From: Roseovarius nubinhibens ISM
GTDB taxonomy: Bacteria > Pseudomonadota > Alphaproteobacteria > Rhodobacterales > Rhodobacteraceae
Assembly (NCBI RefSeq): GCF_000152625.1
Contig: NZ_CH724156.1
Coordinates: 1,737,466 to 1,801,465, forward strand
DNA length: 64,000 bases
Direction: 5' to 3'
In this document: one piece after another, positions 44,679 to 53,139 of the stretch
How the letters are laid out: each line of letters begins with the position of its first letter
Numbering within the stretch: the stretch's first letter is position 1
Notes under the pieces: generated by a model
What the model saw: only the letters and a program-made list of their open reading frames with translations
Told to the model about the DNA's origin: nothing
Databases searched by the model: none
Program-made: the position numbers and the translations under genes

Positions 44679-46070
44679 ATGACGCAAAAGTCCTCGAACC
44701 AGATGTGGGGCGGCCGGTTTGCCGCCGGCCCTGATGCGATCATGGAGGCGATCAACGCCTCCATCGGGTTTGACAGGCGCATGGCGGCCCAGGACATTGC
44801 CGGATCGCGCGCCCATGCGGCGATGCTCGCCGCCGCTGGTATCGTCTCAGATAGCGATGCCGAAGCGATGAGGGAAGGGCTGCTCACCGTCTTGTCAGAA
44901 ATCGAAAGCGGCGAGTTCAATTTCTCGACCGCGCTCGAAGATATCCACATGAATGTCGAGGCGCGGCTCAAAGAGGTGATCGGTGCGCCCGCAGGCCGTT
45001 TGCACACGGGCCGGAGCCGCAATGATCAGGTTGCGACCGACTTCAAACTCTGGGTGCGCGATCAACTCGATGCGGTCGACGGCGCGTTGCAGGCGCTGAT
45101 GCGTGCGCTTGTGTCGCAGGCCGAGGCGGGCGCCGATTGGGTGATGCCGGGCTTTACCCATCTGCAGACCGCCCAGCCGGTGACCTGGGGCCATCACATG
45201 ATGGCCTATGTCGAGATGTTCGGCCGCGATCTGGGCCGGGTGCGCGACGCGCGGGTGCGGATGAACGAATGCCCCCTGGGCGCGGCGGCGCTGGCGGGCA
45301 CGTCCTTTCCCATCGACCGCGAGATGACCGCCCGCGATCTGGGCTTTGACCGGCCCTCGGCCAATTCGCTCGATGCGGTGAGCGACCGCGATTTCGCGCT
45401 CGAGTTCCTCTCGGCGGCTTCGATCTGCGCCATGCATCTGAGCCGGATGGCCGAAGAGCTGGTGATCTGGTCCTCGGCGCAGTTCCGTTTCGTGACATTG
45501 AGCGACCGGTTCTCGACCGGCTCGTCGATCATGCCGCAAAAGAAGAACCCCGACGCGGCAGAGCTTATCCGGGCCAAGATCGGGCGTATCTTCGGGGCCA
45601 ATGTGGCGCTGATGACGGTGATGAAAGGCCTGCCCTTGGCCTATTCCAAGGACATGCAGGAAGACAAGGAGCAGGTCTTCGACGCGGCCGACAACCTGAT
45701 GCTGGCACTGGCGGCGATGGAAGGCATGGTCAAGGACATGAGCGCCAACCGCGAGAGCCTCGAAGCGGCGGCGGGCAGCGGGTTTTCCACCGCCACCGAT
45801 CTGGCGGACTGGCTGGTGCGGGTGCTCGACATGCCGTTTCGCGATGCCCATCACGTCACCGGCGCGCTGGTGGCGATGGCCGAGGGCAAAGGCGTCGATC
45901 TGCCGGATCTGAGCCTTGCCGATATGCAATCGGTGCATTCGGACATCACCGGTGATATATTCGACGTGCTCGGGGTCCATAATTCGGTGGCCTCGCGGAC
46001 AAGCTATGGCGGCACGGCCCCGGTGCGGGTGCGCGAACAGGCCGCCCGCTGGAAGGAGATACTGGGATGA
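44679..46070 (+). CDS. argH: Argininosuccinate lyase
   Basis: Last step of arginine synthesis: argininosuccinate to arginine plus fumarate. It has 463 residues. Superfamily signature [12 protein letters not shown] (about 283-294) holds the mobile catalytic loop. [25 protein letters not shown] and [16 protein letters not shown] carry substrate residues. The conserved MWGGRF start and an AAAGGT site support ATG 44679. Its stop overlaps the ATG of a small lipoprotein gene. Confidence 0.97.
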   Translation: MTQKSSNQMWGGRFAAGPDAIMEAINASIGFDRRMAAQDIAGSRAHAAMLAAAGIVSDSDAEAMREGLLTVLSEIESGEFNFSTALEDIHMNVEARLKEVIGAPAGRLHTGRSRNDQVATDFKLWVRDQLDAVDGALQALMRALVSQAEAGADWVMPGFTHLQTAQPVTWGHHMMAYVEMFGRDLGRVRDARVRMNECPLGAAALAGTSFPIDREMTARDLGFDRPSANSLDAVSDRDFALEFLSAASICAMHLSRMAEELVIWSSAQFRFVTLSDRFSTGSSIMPQKKNPDAAELIRAKIGRIFGANVALMTVMKGLPLAYSKDMQEDKEQVFDAADNLMLALAAMEGMVKDMSANRESLEAAAGSGFSTATDLADWLVRVLDMPFRDAHHVTGALVAMAEGKGVDLPDLSLADMQSVHSDITGDIFDVLGVHNSVASRTSYGGTAPVRVREQAARWKEILG

Positions 46071-46246
46071 GAGCGCTTGGCCTTCTGGCCCTGCTGACAA
46101 GCCTCGCAGCCTGTGGCGCGGATGGTGAACCCGTCCGCCCCGGCATCAACGCCACCATCGGCGTCGGCAGTGGCGGCGTCCATGGCGCCACCGAAGTCAC
46201 GGCGAGCCGGGGCAACTGGTCCTTCGGTCTCGGCCTCGGGGGGTGA
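46067..46246 (+). CDS. Small lipoprotein overlapping argH
   Basis: 59 residues. It starts ATG within the argH stop (ATGA), so it is translationally coupled. Signal peptide [16 protein letters not shown] with the lipobox ending at Cys16, then a Gly-rich, uncharged mature part ([19 protein letters not shown]). A tiny lipoprotein between argH and lysA recurs in this bacterial group, which supports it as real despite its size. Function unknown; argH may simply provide expression. Confidence 0.75.
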   Translation: MRALGLLALLTSLAACGADGEPVRPGINATIGVGSGGVHGATEVTASRGNWSFGLGLGG

Positions 46247-46260
46247 TCCTAAAGCGTGGT

Positions 46261-46339
46261 CAATCCGGTTTGATTATTGCGGATTGTTGCCCAATTTCGA
46301 ACAAATTCACAGGCTACATTCTACCTAACCCCTAGAATG
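46261..46339. promoter_or_regulatory. Two inverted repeats before the ATP-grasp gene
   Basis: CAATCCG (46261-46267)-N12-CGGATTG (46280-46286), and CATTCTA (46317-46323)-N9-TAGAATG (46333-46339), both perfect. The stretch is clearly AT-richer than its surroundings. The first looks like a dimeric operator. The second lies immediately before the AGGAG ribosome binding site and could occlude it. Confidence 0.5.
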
Positions 46340-46353
46340 GCGCAGGAGTGAAA

Positions 46354-47547
46354 ATGTCGGATACTGTACTGGAGGCAACTCTTCTCGAGAAAGCGAAGAA
46401 GCCCAAATCCCCCGCGGCTGAACTCATCGTAGAGGTGGCGCGCGAACATAAAGTAAGCCCGTTCCGGCAGATGCGCGAAATGCTGAGCCTGAACTTCGGA
46501 TCAACCAAGCTCAGTTTCGACGAATACTACAGCAATGGCGTTTACCACCCAGATTTGAACTCTGCGCAGAAGCGTCAATTTGTTGGCGAAAAGGGCAGCT
46601 ATAAGCTCAACTGCCGCCTCTCGCCGCTGAAAATGACCCTGCGCGCGCGAAGCCTAATCAGCGACAAGGTCCTCTATTCCGCGCTCATTAAATCTTTTGG
46701 GTTCTCCACGACGCGCACGCAAGCCGCCCTGTCAAAGCACCGGTCGCATGGGAATATCACCACTTTGCGCAGCGCGCAGGATTTGTCCGCATTTCTGCGA
46801 CAGGAAGCACGCTATCCGCTCTTTGTGAAACCCACAGTCGGGTCTGGCAGCGTCGGGTCGGCCCTCATCACCTCTTATGATGAAGGCCTCGACGAAATCA
46901 TCATGGCGAATGGCAGCCAGGCGCCGGTCTCAGATTTTGCCGAGACGGTCGCAAAAGACTATGGCTCCGGCTTTTTGCTGCAGGACGCGGTGGCTCAGCA
47001 CCCTGACCTGTCCGATGTGATCGGTCAGGCCGTGGGCACGCTTCGCATTGCGACGGTTTTCGCCGAGGATGGCGCACCTCATGTGCTTTATGCCTTGTGG
47101 AAAATCCCGTCGCCCGACGCGATGTCGGACAATTACTGGCAAAGCGGCAGCATGATCGCCGAGCTCGATGCGACGACCGGCGAAATCCAGCAATGTCGTC
47201 GTGGGGCCGGGCCGTCGCGCGAAGAAGTGCTGACCCATCCGGTCAGTGGGCGTGCCTTTCGGGGGTTGAAGATCCCCCACTGGGACAAGGTGATCGAGAT
47301 CACAACCCAGGCGCATCAGCTGTACCCCAATTTCGGCGTGTTCGGCTGGGATATTGCCGTGACCGAGGATGGACCTCTGATCATCGAGTGCAATGCCAAC
47401 CCGCATCATATGCTCTATCAGCTGGCGACCGGACGGGGCATCTACAACGAAGATTTCGCCCCTGTTTTGGATCAGGTGATTGACCGCTCAAAGCGCCTTC
47501 TCTCTGAACTGACTGCGGAGCGGAAAGAAGAGAAAAAGAAGCATTGA
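46354..47547 (+). CDS. ATP-grasp protein, sugar-transfer-associated type
   Basis: 397 residues. The N-terminal third is basic and helical. The rest is an ATP-grasp fold with KPTVGSGSVGSAL (ATP lysine and Gly-rich loop, about 158-170), FLLQDAVAQHPDLSDV and the metal/phosphate motif DGPLIIECNANPHHM (about 345-359). It resembles the ATP-grasp domain of polysaccharide and capsule loci, which may ligate amino acids or phosphate to sugars or lipids. No sugar genes are near. AGGAG precedes the ATG; a GTG two codons earlier is too close to it. Third positions are visibly less GC-rich than in argH or lysA, suggesting insertion between them. Confidence 0.75.
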   Translation: MSDTVLEATLLEKAKKPKSPAAELIVEVAREHKVSPFRQMREMLSLNFGSTKLSFDEYYSNGVYHPDLNSAQKRQFVGEKGSYKLNCRLSPLKMTLRARSLISDKVLYSALIKSFGFSTTRTQAALSKHRSHGNITTLRSAQDLSAFLRQEARYPLFVKPTVGSGSVGSALITSYDEGLDEIIMANGSQAPVSDFAETVAKDYGSGFLLQDAVAQHPDLSDVIGQAVGTLRIATVFAEDGAPHVLYALWKIPSPDAMSDNYWQSGSMIAELDATTGEIQQCRRGAGPSREEVLTHPVSGRAFRGLKIPHWDKVIEITTQAHQLYPNFGVFGWDIAVTEDGPLIIECNANPHHMLYQLATGRGIYNEDFAPVLDQVIDRSKRLLSELTAERKEEKKKH

Positions 47548-47567
47548 GCTCGACCTGAGTGACAAAG

Positions 47568-47604
47568 GGCAGGCCTGATTGCTTCGGCGCGGGCCTGCCG
47601 TTTT
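47568..47604 (+). terminator. Rho-independent terminator after the ATP-grasp gene
   Basis: Stem GGCAGGCC (47568-47575), 16-base loop, GGCCTGCC (47592-47599), then GTTTT. It isolates the ATP-grasp gene from lysA. Confidence 0.75.
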
Positions 47605-47643
47605 CCATTGATCCGCCACGGGTTTCGCCGTAATCGCGAGCCT

Positions 47644-48909
47644 ATGGATCATTTTCTCTATCGCGACGGCGAGCTTTACGCCGAAGATGTCCCGGTGGCC
47701 GAGATTGCGGCGGCCGTGGGCACGCCTTTCTATGTCTATTCCACTGCGACGCTGGAACGGCATTTCCGTCTGTTCGACGAGGCGCTGGAGGGGATAGACC
47801 ATCTCGTCTGCTATGCGATGAAGGCGGCGAGCAATCAGGCCATTCTCAAGACTTTGGCGCGGCTCGGGGCCGGGATGGATGTGGTGTCGGGCGGCGAATA
47901 TGCCCGGGCGATTGCCGCAGGGGTGCCGGGCGACAGGATCGTCTTTTCCGGTGTCGGCAAGACCCGAGACGAGATGCGCGCGGCCCTGACCGGCGGCATC
48001 CGCCAGTTCAACGTCGAGAGCGAGCCGGAGATGGCGGCGCTCAACGAGGTGGCGCTCGAGCTTGGGACGCGGGCGCCGATCACCGTGCGGGTCAACCCGG
48101 ATGTGGATGCCAAGACCCATGCCAAGATTGCCACCGGAAAGAGTGAGAACAAATTCGGCATCCCGATTGCCCGTGCCCGCGACGTCTATGCCCAGGCGGC
48201 GGCGATGCCGGGGCTCGAAGTCATTGGGATCGATGTGCATATCGGCAGCCAGCTTACCGATCTCGAGCCCTTCCGCCTTGCCTATCGCAAGGTGGCCGAA
48301 CTGACCGAGACCCTGCGCGCCGAAGGCCATGATATTCGGCGGCTCGACCTCGGTGGCGGGCTCGGCATTCCCTATGCACGGGGCAATGAGGCACCGCCGC
48401 TGCCGGTGGAATATGGCAAGATGATCAAGGAAGAGTTGGGCCATCTCGGCTGTGAGATCGAGATCGAGCCGGGCCGTCTTGTGGCCGGGAACGCGGGGCT
48501 GATGGTGAGCCGGGTGATCTATGTGAAATCCGGCGAAGATCGCGAATTCCTCATCCTCGATGGCGCGATGAACGATCTGATCCGCCCTGCCATGTATGAC
48601 GCACATCACGATATCGTGCCGGTGGTCGAACCTCAGGCCGGCGCTGAACAACGCCCCTATGACGTGGTCGGACCGGTCTGTGAGAGCGGCGATACCTTTG
48701 CCAAAGGGCGCAACCTGCCGGTGCTGAACGCCGGGGATCTCGTCGCCTTTCGTAGTGCCGGGGCCTATGGCGCGGTGATGTCGAGCGAGTATAACACCCG
48801 GCCTCTCATCCCCGAAGTTCTGGTCCATGGGCATCAATTCGCCGTCATTCGGGCACGTCCGAGCTTTGACGAGATGATAAATCGCGATACCATCCCCGAA
48901 TGGTTGTGA
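47644..48909 (+). CDS. lysA: Diaminopimelate decarboxylase
   Basis: PLP enzyme of the alanine-racemase fold that converts meso-diaminopimelate to lysine. It has 421 residues. PLP lysine in YAMKAASN (about 59-66), VHIGSQ, the DLGGGLGIPY loop, IEPGRLVAGNAG, and the dimer-contributed GPVCESGDTFA active-site segment are all present. ATG 47644 (MDHFLYRDG) matches the family; its ribosome binding site is weak. The DUF4175 gene follows closely. Confidence 0.97.
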   Translation: MDHFLYRDGELYAEDVPVAEIAAAVGTPFYVYSTATLERHFRLFDEALEGIDHLVCYAMKAASNQAILKTLARLGAGMDVVSGGEYARAIAAGVPGDRIVFSGVGKTRDEMRAALTGGIRQFNVESEPEMAALNEVALELGTRAPITVRVNPDVDAKTHAKIATGKSENKFGIPIARARDVYAQAAAMPGLEVIGIDVHIGSQLTDLEPFRLAYRKVAELTETLRAEGHDIRRLDLGGGLGIPYARGNEAPPLPVEYGKMIKEELGHLGCEIEIEPGRLVAGNAGLMVSRVIYVKSGEDREFLILDGAMNDLIRPAMYDAHHDIVPVVEPQAGAEQRPYDVVGPVCESGDTFAKGRNLPVLNAGDLVAFRSAGAYGAVMSSEYNTRPLIPEVLVHGHQFAVIRARPSFDEMINRDTIPEWL

Positions 48910-48946
48910 CGCGATGGTCGCGTCACGCCGCGACCGTCGAGGACAT

Positions 48947-51529
48947 ATGCCGGATCTGCCCGAGACCGTGACGCGCCGCCTGCGGCTTCCCCTTGCCCTG
49001 ACATGGGTGGGGATACTGGCCGAGCGCGTGGCGCGGTGTTTCTGGCCCCTGTGGTGCCTCTGCGCGGCTTTGCTGGGCGGTCTGATGCTTGGGCTGCAGG
49101 ACGCGCTGCCTTTGGAATTTCTTTGGGTCTTGCTGGTGGGATCGGCTCTGGCGGCGTTGGGCTTGGCCGCTTGGGGCGCGTGGCGGTTTCGCTGGCCCCG
49201 CCGGGGCGAGGCGCTGGCGCGGATGGATGCGATGCTCCCACAGCGGCCGCTCGCGGCGCTGGCCGATCGGCAGGCGGTGGGGCGGGGCGATGCGGCGTCC
49301 GAGGCGCTCTGGGCCCGGCATCAAAGCCGGATGCAAGAGGCTGCGGCGGGGGCACGGTCCGTGCAGCCAGATCTGCGCCTGTCGCGCCGCGATCCCCATG
49401 GGCTGCGCTATATCGCGCTGTTGATCCTCGCGGTGGCGATGCTCTTTGGTTCGGCCTGGCGGATCGGCGATGTGCGTGATCTGCGCGGCACGGGTGCGGC
49501 GTTGGCGCAGGGACCGGTCTGGGAAGGCTGGATCGAGCCGCCCGCCTATACTGGCCTGCCGAGCCTCTATCTCGCCGATCAGGCCGAGGCTTTTGAGGTG
49601 CCCGAGGGCAGCCGGATCACCCTGCGGTTCTATGGCGAGCTTGGCGCGCTGAGCCTTGCCGAAACCGTCTCGGGCCGGACCGAAGACCTTGGCGCGGCGA
49701 CCGATGCCGAGCAGAGCTTCGCACTGACCCAGAGCGGCGAGCTGCGCATCGACGGGCCGGGCGGCAAGGGCTGGGTCGTGGCCGTGCGCCCTGATCTCGC
49801 CCCGCAAATCGCACTGATCCCCGAAGAGGGGCGGACGAGCTTTGACGGCCAAATGCAACAAGTTTTCAAGGCGGTAGACGATTATGGCGTGACCGGTGGT
49901 CAGGCGATCATCCGCCTCGATATGGACGCGGTCGAGCGGCGCTATGGTCTCGCGACAGCGCCCGAGGCGCGCGAGCCGATCGAGCTTACCCTGCCGCTGC
50001 CCATCGCCGGTGACCGGGCCGAGTTTACCGAAACGCTGGTCGAGAACCTGTCCCAGCACCCTTGGGCGCATCTGCCGGTGACGATGACCCTCGAGGCCGA
50101 GGATGCGGCGGGGCAGACAGGTCAGAGCGCGGCATATGAGATGCCGCTGCCGGCGCGGCGGTTCTTTGATCCGGTGGCGGCGGCGGTGATCGAGCTGCGG
50201 CGCGATCTGCTCTGGTCGCGGGACAATGGCCGTCGCGTGGCGCAGGTGATCCGGGCCATATCTCACGCGCCGGAGGACAAACTGTTCCGCCCGGCCTCGG
50301 CCTATCTGCGGCTGCGGTTCATCCTGCGGCGGCTGGAGACGGCGATGGAAAGCGGCACCTTTACCGCCGAGCGGCGCGACCAGATTGCCGAGGCGATGTG
50401 GGAGCTTGCCGTGCTCATTGAGGATGGCGATATCGGCGATGCCTTGGCGCGGATGCAGCAGGCGCAGGAACGGCTCAGCGAGGCGATGCGCAACGGGGCC
50501 AACGAGGACGAGATTGCCGAGCTCATGCAGGAGCTGCGCGACGCCACGCAGGACTATCTCCGGCAGAAGATGCAGCAGGCCCAGCGCGACGAGGATCAGG
50601 GGCTCGACAGCCCGCAGCAAGACCGCAATGCGATGGAGCTGAGCCAGCAGGATCTGCAGGATATGATGGACAGAATCCAAGAGCTGATGGAGCAGGGCCG
50701 CATGGCCGAGGCGCAGCAGGCTTTGCAGGAATTCCAAGAGCTTATGGAAAATCTCCAGATGGCCGAACGCGGTCAGGGCGGGTCCGAGGGACAGGAGGCC
50801 ATGGAGGGTTTGGCGGACACCTTGAGAGAGCAGCAGGGGCTGTCGGATCAGGCGTTTCGGGACCTTCAGGAACAGTTCAATCCGGGGGCCAATAGCGGCC
50901 AATCGGGGCAGAACGAAGGGCGCAGTGGCGGCGAGGGGCGCGGCCAGTCGCATGAGGGTCAGGGCGGCCGCGGCGAGGGCAGCGGTCAGACGCCGGGCAG
51001 CCAGCAGGGGCAGGGCGAGGGCCAGCCCTCGGGCCAGAGCGATCTGGCCGAACGGCAAGAGGCGCTGCGCCGTGAGCTGGAGCGTCAGCGCGGCAATCTG
51101 CCGGGCGGCGGATCGGCGGCGGATGAGGCCACGCGCGAAGCGCTCGACCGCGCGGGCGACGCCATGGAGGGGGCCGAAAACGCCTTGCGCAACAACGACT
51201 TGGCTGGGGCCATAGATCAGCAATCGCAGGCGATGGAGGCGCTGCGCGAAGGCATGCGCAGCCTCGGCGAGGCGATGGCGGAACGGCAGAACCAACAGCC
51301 CGGCGGGCAGGGCGAAACCGAGGGCGCGGCGGGGCAGCAACGGGCCGATCCGCTTGGCCGCGAGCCGGGATTTGGCCGCCATACCGGAACCCAGGACAAT
51401 CTGCTTCAGGGCGAGGATGTCTATCGCCGGGCCCGCGAATTGCTCGATGAAATCCGCCGCAGATCGGGCGAGGGCGACCGTCCCGAGATTGAGCGGAATT
51501 ATCTAGAAAGACTTCTCGACCGGTTCTGA
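48947..51529 (+). CDS. DUF4175 / TIGR02302-family membrane protein
   Basis: A large protein (~860 residues) of unknown function conserved in alphaproteobacteria. Three N-terminal membrane segments (about 22-42, 45-70 and 150-170) are followed by a beta-rich probably periplasmic domain (180-420). Next come a long helical region very rich in Gln/Met/Glu (480-620), a Gly/Gln/Ser low-complexity stretch (about 645-700), more helices, and a conserved C-terminal ELLDEIRRRSGEGDRP...LERLLDRF. The start could be 48947 or the upstream ATG at 48914. It follows lysA closely, as in related genomes. The coiled-coil/Q-rich part suggests protein-protein contacts. Confidence 0.85.
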   Translation: MPDLPETVTRRLRLPLALTWVGILAERVARCFWPLWCLCAALLGGLMLGLQDALPLEFLWVLLVGSALAALGLAAWGAWRFRWPRRGEALARMDAMLPQRPLAALADRQAVGRGDAASEALWARHQSRMQEAAAGARSVQPDLRLSRRDPHGLRYIALLILAVAMLFGSAWRIGDVRDLRGTGAALAQGPVWEGWIEPPAYTGLPSLYLADQAEAFEVPEGSRITLRFYGELGALSLAETVSGRTEDLGAATDAEQSFALTQSGELRIDGPGGKGWVVAVRPDLAPQIALIPEEGRTSFDGQMQQVFKAVDDYGVTGGQAIIRLDMDAVERRYGLATAPEAREPIELTLPLPIAGDRAEFTETLVENLSQHPWAHLPVTMTLEAEDAAGQTGQSAAYEMPLPARRFFDPVAAAVIELRRDLLWSRDNGRRVAQVIRAISHAPEDKLFRPASAYLRLRFILRRLETAMESGTFTAERRDQIAEAMWELAVLIEDGDIGDALARMQQAQERLSEAMRNGANEDEIAELMQELRDATQDYLRQKMQQAQRDEDQGLDSPQQDRNAMELSQQDLQDMMDRIQELMEQGRMAEAQQALQEFQELMENLQMAERGQGGSEGQEAMEGLADTLREQQGLSDQAFRDLQEQFNPGANSGQSGQNEGRSGGEGRGQSHEGQGGRGEGSGQTPGSQQGQGEGQPSGQSDLAERQEALRRELERQRGNLPGGGSAADEATREALDRAGDAMEGAENALRNNDLAGAIDQQSQAMEALREGMRSLGEAMAERQNQQPGGQGETEGAAGQQRADPLGREPGFGRHTGTQDNLLQGEDVYRRARELLDEIRRRSGEGDRPEIERNYLERLLDRF

Positions 51530-51540
51530 GGTGCAAATTC

Positions 51541-51584
51541 GCACATCGGTAGGACGTCGGTATTGCGTCGGCAACACGACAGTG
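51541..51584. repeat. Four-unit 11-bp phased repeat, copy C
   Basis: Read on the minus strand the units begin at 51584, 51573, 51562 and 51551, exactly 11 bp apart. Their cores are ACTGTCG, TGCCGACG, TACCGACG and TACCGATG. It lies between the end of the DUF4175 gene and the end of the convergent YrhK gene, at the border of the accessory island. Confidence 0.8.
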
Positions 51585-51610
51585 GCCAAATCCCCCGTCC
51601 GCCGACCAGC

Positions 51611-51892
51611 TCAGACGGTAAACCGCTTCGCCAGATGATCGGTGTCGCCCATGCTCGCCAGGCGGAGTTCCCGGACAAGGCGCAGGGTTGGTTTGAGGCA
51701 GAAAAAGCCCGAGCCGGCCACGAAGAGCCAGCGCGCGACGCCGTGCCAGTCGTCATACATGAACATCACCGAGCCGATCAGAAAACAGATGGCCGCGAGA
51801 AAGGCGATCACCGTATCGGCGATTTCAAAAGCTGCGTAGGTGCGGCGCGAGCGTTCGGATTTCGTCCGGTTGCGATGGGTGAACAGGCTCAT
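51611..51892 (-). CDS. YrhK-like membrane protein
   Basis: 93 residues with two membrane helices: TVIAFLAAICFLIGSVMFM (about 28-46) and ARWLFVAGSGFFCLKPTLRL (about 53-72), with a short YDDWHG loop. This is the pattern of the YrhK domain. The N-terminus is basic and cytoplasmic. Function unknown. GAGGGATCGAG precedes the ATG. It is the last ordinary gene before the immunity-like array on the same strand. Confidence 0.75.
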   Translation of the reverse strand: MSLFTHRNRTKSERSRRTYAAFEIADTVIAFLAAICFLIGSVMFMYDDWHGVARWLFVAGSGFFCLKPTLRLVRELRLASMGDTDHLAKRFTV

Positions 51893-51991
51893 CTCGATCC
51901 CTCCGTGTCTATGTCCTCATGTGGGTCAATGAGGGGACCGGGGGGTGAGTTCCATTTTCGGGCGCTTTGCGGTGCCTTGAGGGGGGATGGC

Positions 51992-52546
51992 CTAAAGACG
52001 CTCCCACACCGGGTTGCGATAGGTGCCGAGGAAGAGATCGGGCACATCGCCCTCGAAGGTGACGGTGGAGGGATAGGGATCGGTCATTGTAGGGGTGTAG
52101 GCGCTTCCGTCCATCAGCCAGAATATCATCATCACGACCGCGTCACGCCGCGCCTCGGTCCAGACCGGCATTTCAAATCCGGGCTCGGGGATGAACTGGC
52201 AGAAATACTCTTGGCCGAAGTCACGCAGAAATGCCGAAATCGCTTCCAGCCTTTCATCTACCGGTAATTCGGTGAGCAAAATACTAAAGCCGAGATGCGC
52301 CGCAACACGGCCGTACAGTCCATTTCCCCCCGTGATACGCAGCCGGAGCAGCCATTCTTCGCCCGGCGGCGCATAGATGAGAAGCTCGCGGTATTCACCT
52401 CTCTCTTCATACTGAGAGATGGCATGGGTCGCGCCAAGGCCGGTGGAGAGGTGGATCAGCCCGGTCGCTGGGTGATGTTTGCCAACCTCACATGACCCTC
52501 TCCAATAGTCCAACTCCGGCAGTTCCAAAGAACCCCATTCGATCAT
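51992..52546 (-). CDS. Tandem paralogue 1 (immunity-like, unknown family)
   Basis: 184 residues, last of three head-to-tail copies. Starts MIEWGSLELPELDYW. Shared core segments are LLIYAPPGEEWLLRLR, FLRDFGQEY, PEPGFEMPVWTEARRDAV, MMIFWLMD and VPDLFLGTYRNP. Its ATG overlaps the stop of copy 2 (ATGA), and its ribosome binding site (AAGGAGG) lies inside copy 2's coding tail. It ends at WERL with TAG and lacks the 13-residue tail of the other two. No signal peptide or membrane helix. The variable patch at about 82-100 (GFSILLTELPVDERL) differs strongly from copies 2 and 3. I do not recognise the family; array and neighbour suggest an immunity role. Confidence 0.7.
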   Translation of the reverse strand: MIEWGSLELPELDYWRGSCEVGKHHPATGLIHLSTGLGATHAISQYEERGEYRELLIYAPPGEEWLLRLRITGGNGLYGRVAAHLGFSILLTELPVDERLEAISAFLRDFGQEYFCQFIPEPGFEMPVWTEARRDAVVMMIFWLMDGSAYTPTMTDPYPSTVTFEGDVPDLFLGTYRNPVWERL

Positions 52547-53139
52547 CGCGGCGGTCCTCCTTTGGTCGGGGGTGCCTCTCGCATGAGGCGCTCCCACGCC
52601 GGGTTGCGATAGGTGCCGAGGAAGAGATCGGGCACATCGCCCTTGAAGGTGACGGTGGAGGGGTAGGGATCGGAGAGTTTTGGGGTGTAGGCGCTTCCGT
52701 CCATCAGCCAGAAAATCATCATCACCACCGCGTCACGCCGCGCCTCGGTCCAGACCGGCATTTCAAATCCGGGCTCGGGGATGAATTGGCAGAAATACTC
52801 TTGGCCGAAGTCACGCAGAAATGCCATTTTTGCATTTACCTGTTCTTTTGGCGTTAATTCGAAGAGCAAACTGCTAAGGCCGAGATGCGCTGCAACACGG
52901 CCGTACAGTCCATTTGCCCCCCCGGTAATGCGCAGCCGGAGCAGCCATTCTTCGCCCGGCGGCGCATAGATAAGAAGTTCGCGGTATTCACCTCGCTCCT
53001 CATACTGTGAGATGGCATGGGTCGCACCAAGGCCGGTGGAGAGGTGGATCAGCCCGGTTGCTGGGTGATGTTTTCCAACCTCACATGACCCTCTCCAATA
53101 GTCCAAATCCGGCAGTTCCAAAGAGCCCCATTCGATCAT
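52543..53139 (-). CDS. Tandem paralogue 2 (immunity-like, unknown family)
   Basis: 198 residues, middle copy. Nearly identical to copy 1 through residue ~80 and from FLRDFGQEY onward, but with its own variable patch (GLSSLLFELTPKEQVNAKM) and one extra residue (TGGANG). It ends in MREAPPTKGGPPR, a tail encoded by what was originally the leader and ribosome binding site of the next copy. ATGA overlaps at both ends (53136-53139 and 52543-52546) make the three genes one coupled translation unit. Cytosolic by sequence. Confidence 0.7.
   Translation of the reverse strand: MIEWGSLELPDLDYWRGSCEVGKHHPATGLIHLSTGLGATHAISQYEERGEYRELLIYAPPGEEWLLRLRITGGANGLYGRVAAHLGLSSLLFELTPKEQVNAKMAFLRDFGQEYFCQFIPEPGFEMPVWTEARRDAVVMMIFWLMDGSAYTPKLSDPYPSTVTFKGDVPDLFLGTYRNPAWERLMREAPPTKGGPPR

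Noticed and set aside
50925-51070. Low-complexity Gly/Gln/Ser stretch as a DNA tandem repeat
   Set aside because: The DNA shows no regular unit; it is biased amino-acid composition inside the DUF4175 protein.
48923-51382. 819-residue open frame antisense to the DUF4175 gene
   Set aside because: Leu/Ala/Arg-biased translation without motifs, fully inside a gene whose domains and end are conserved.
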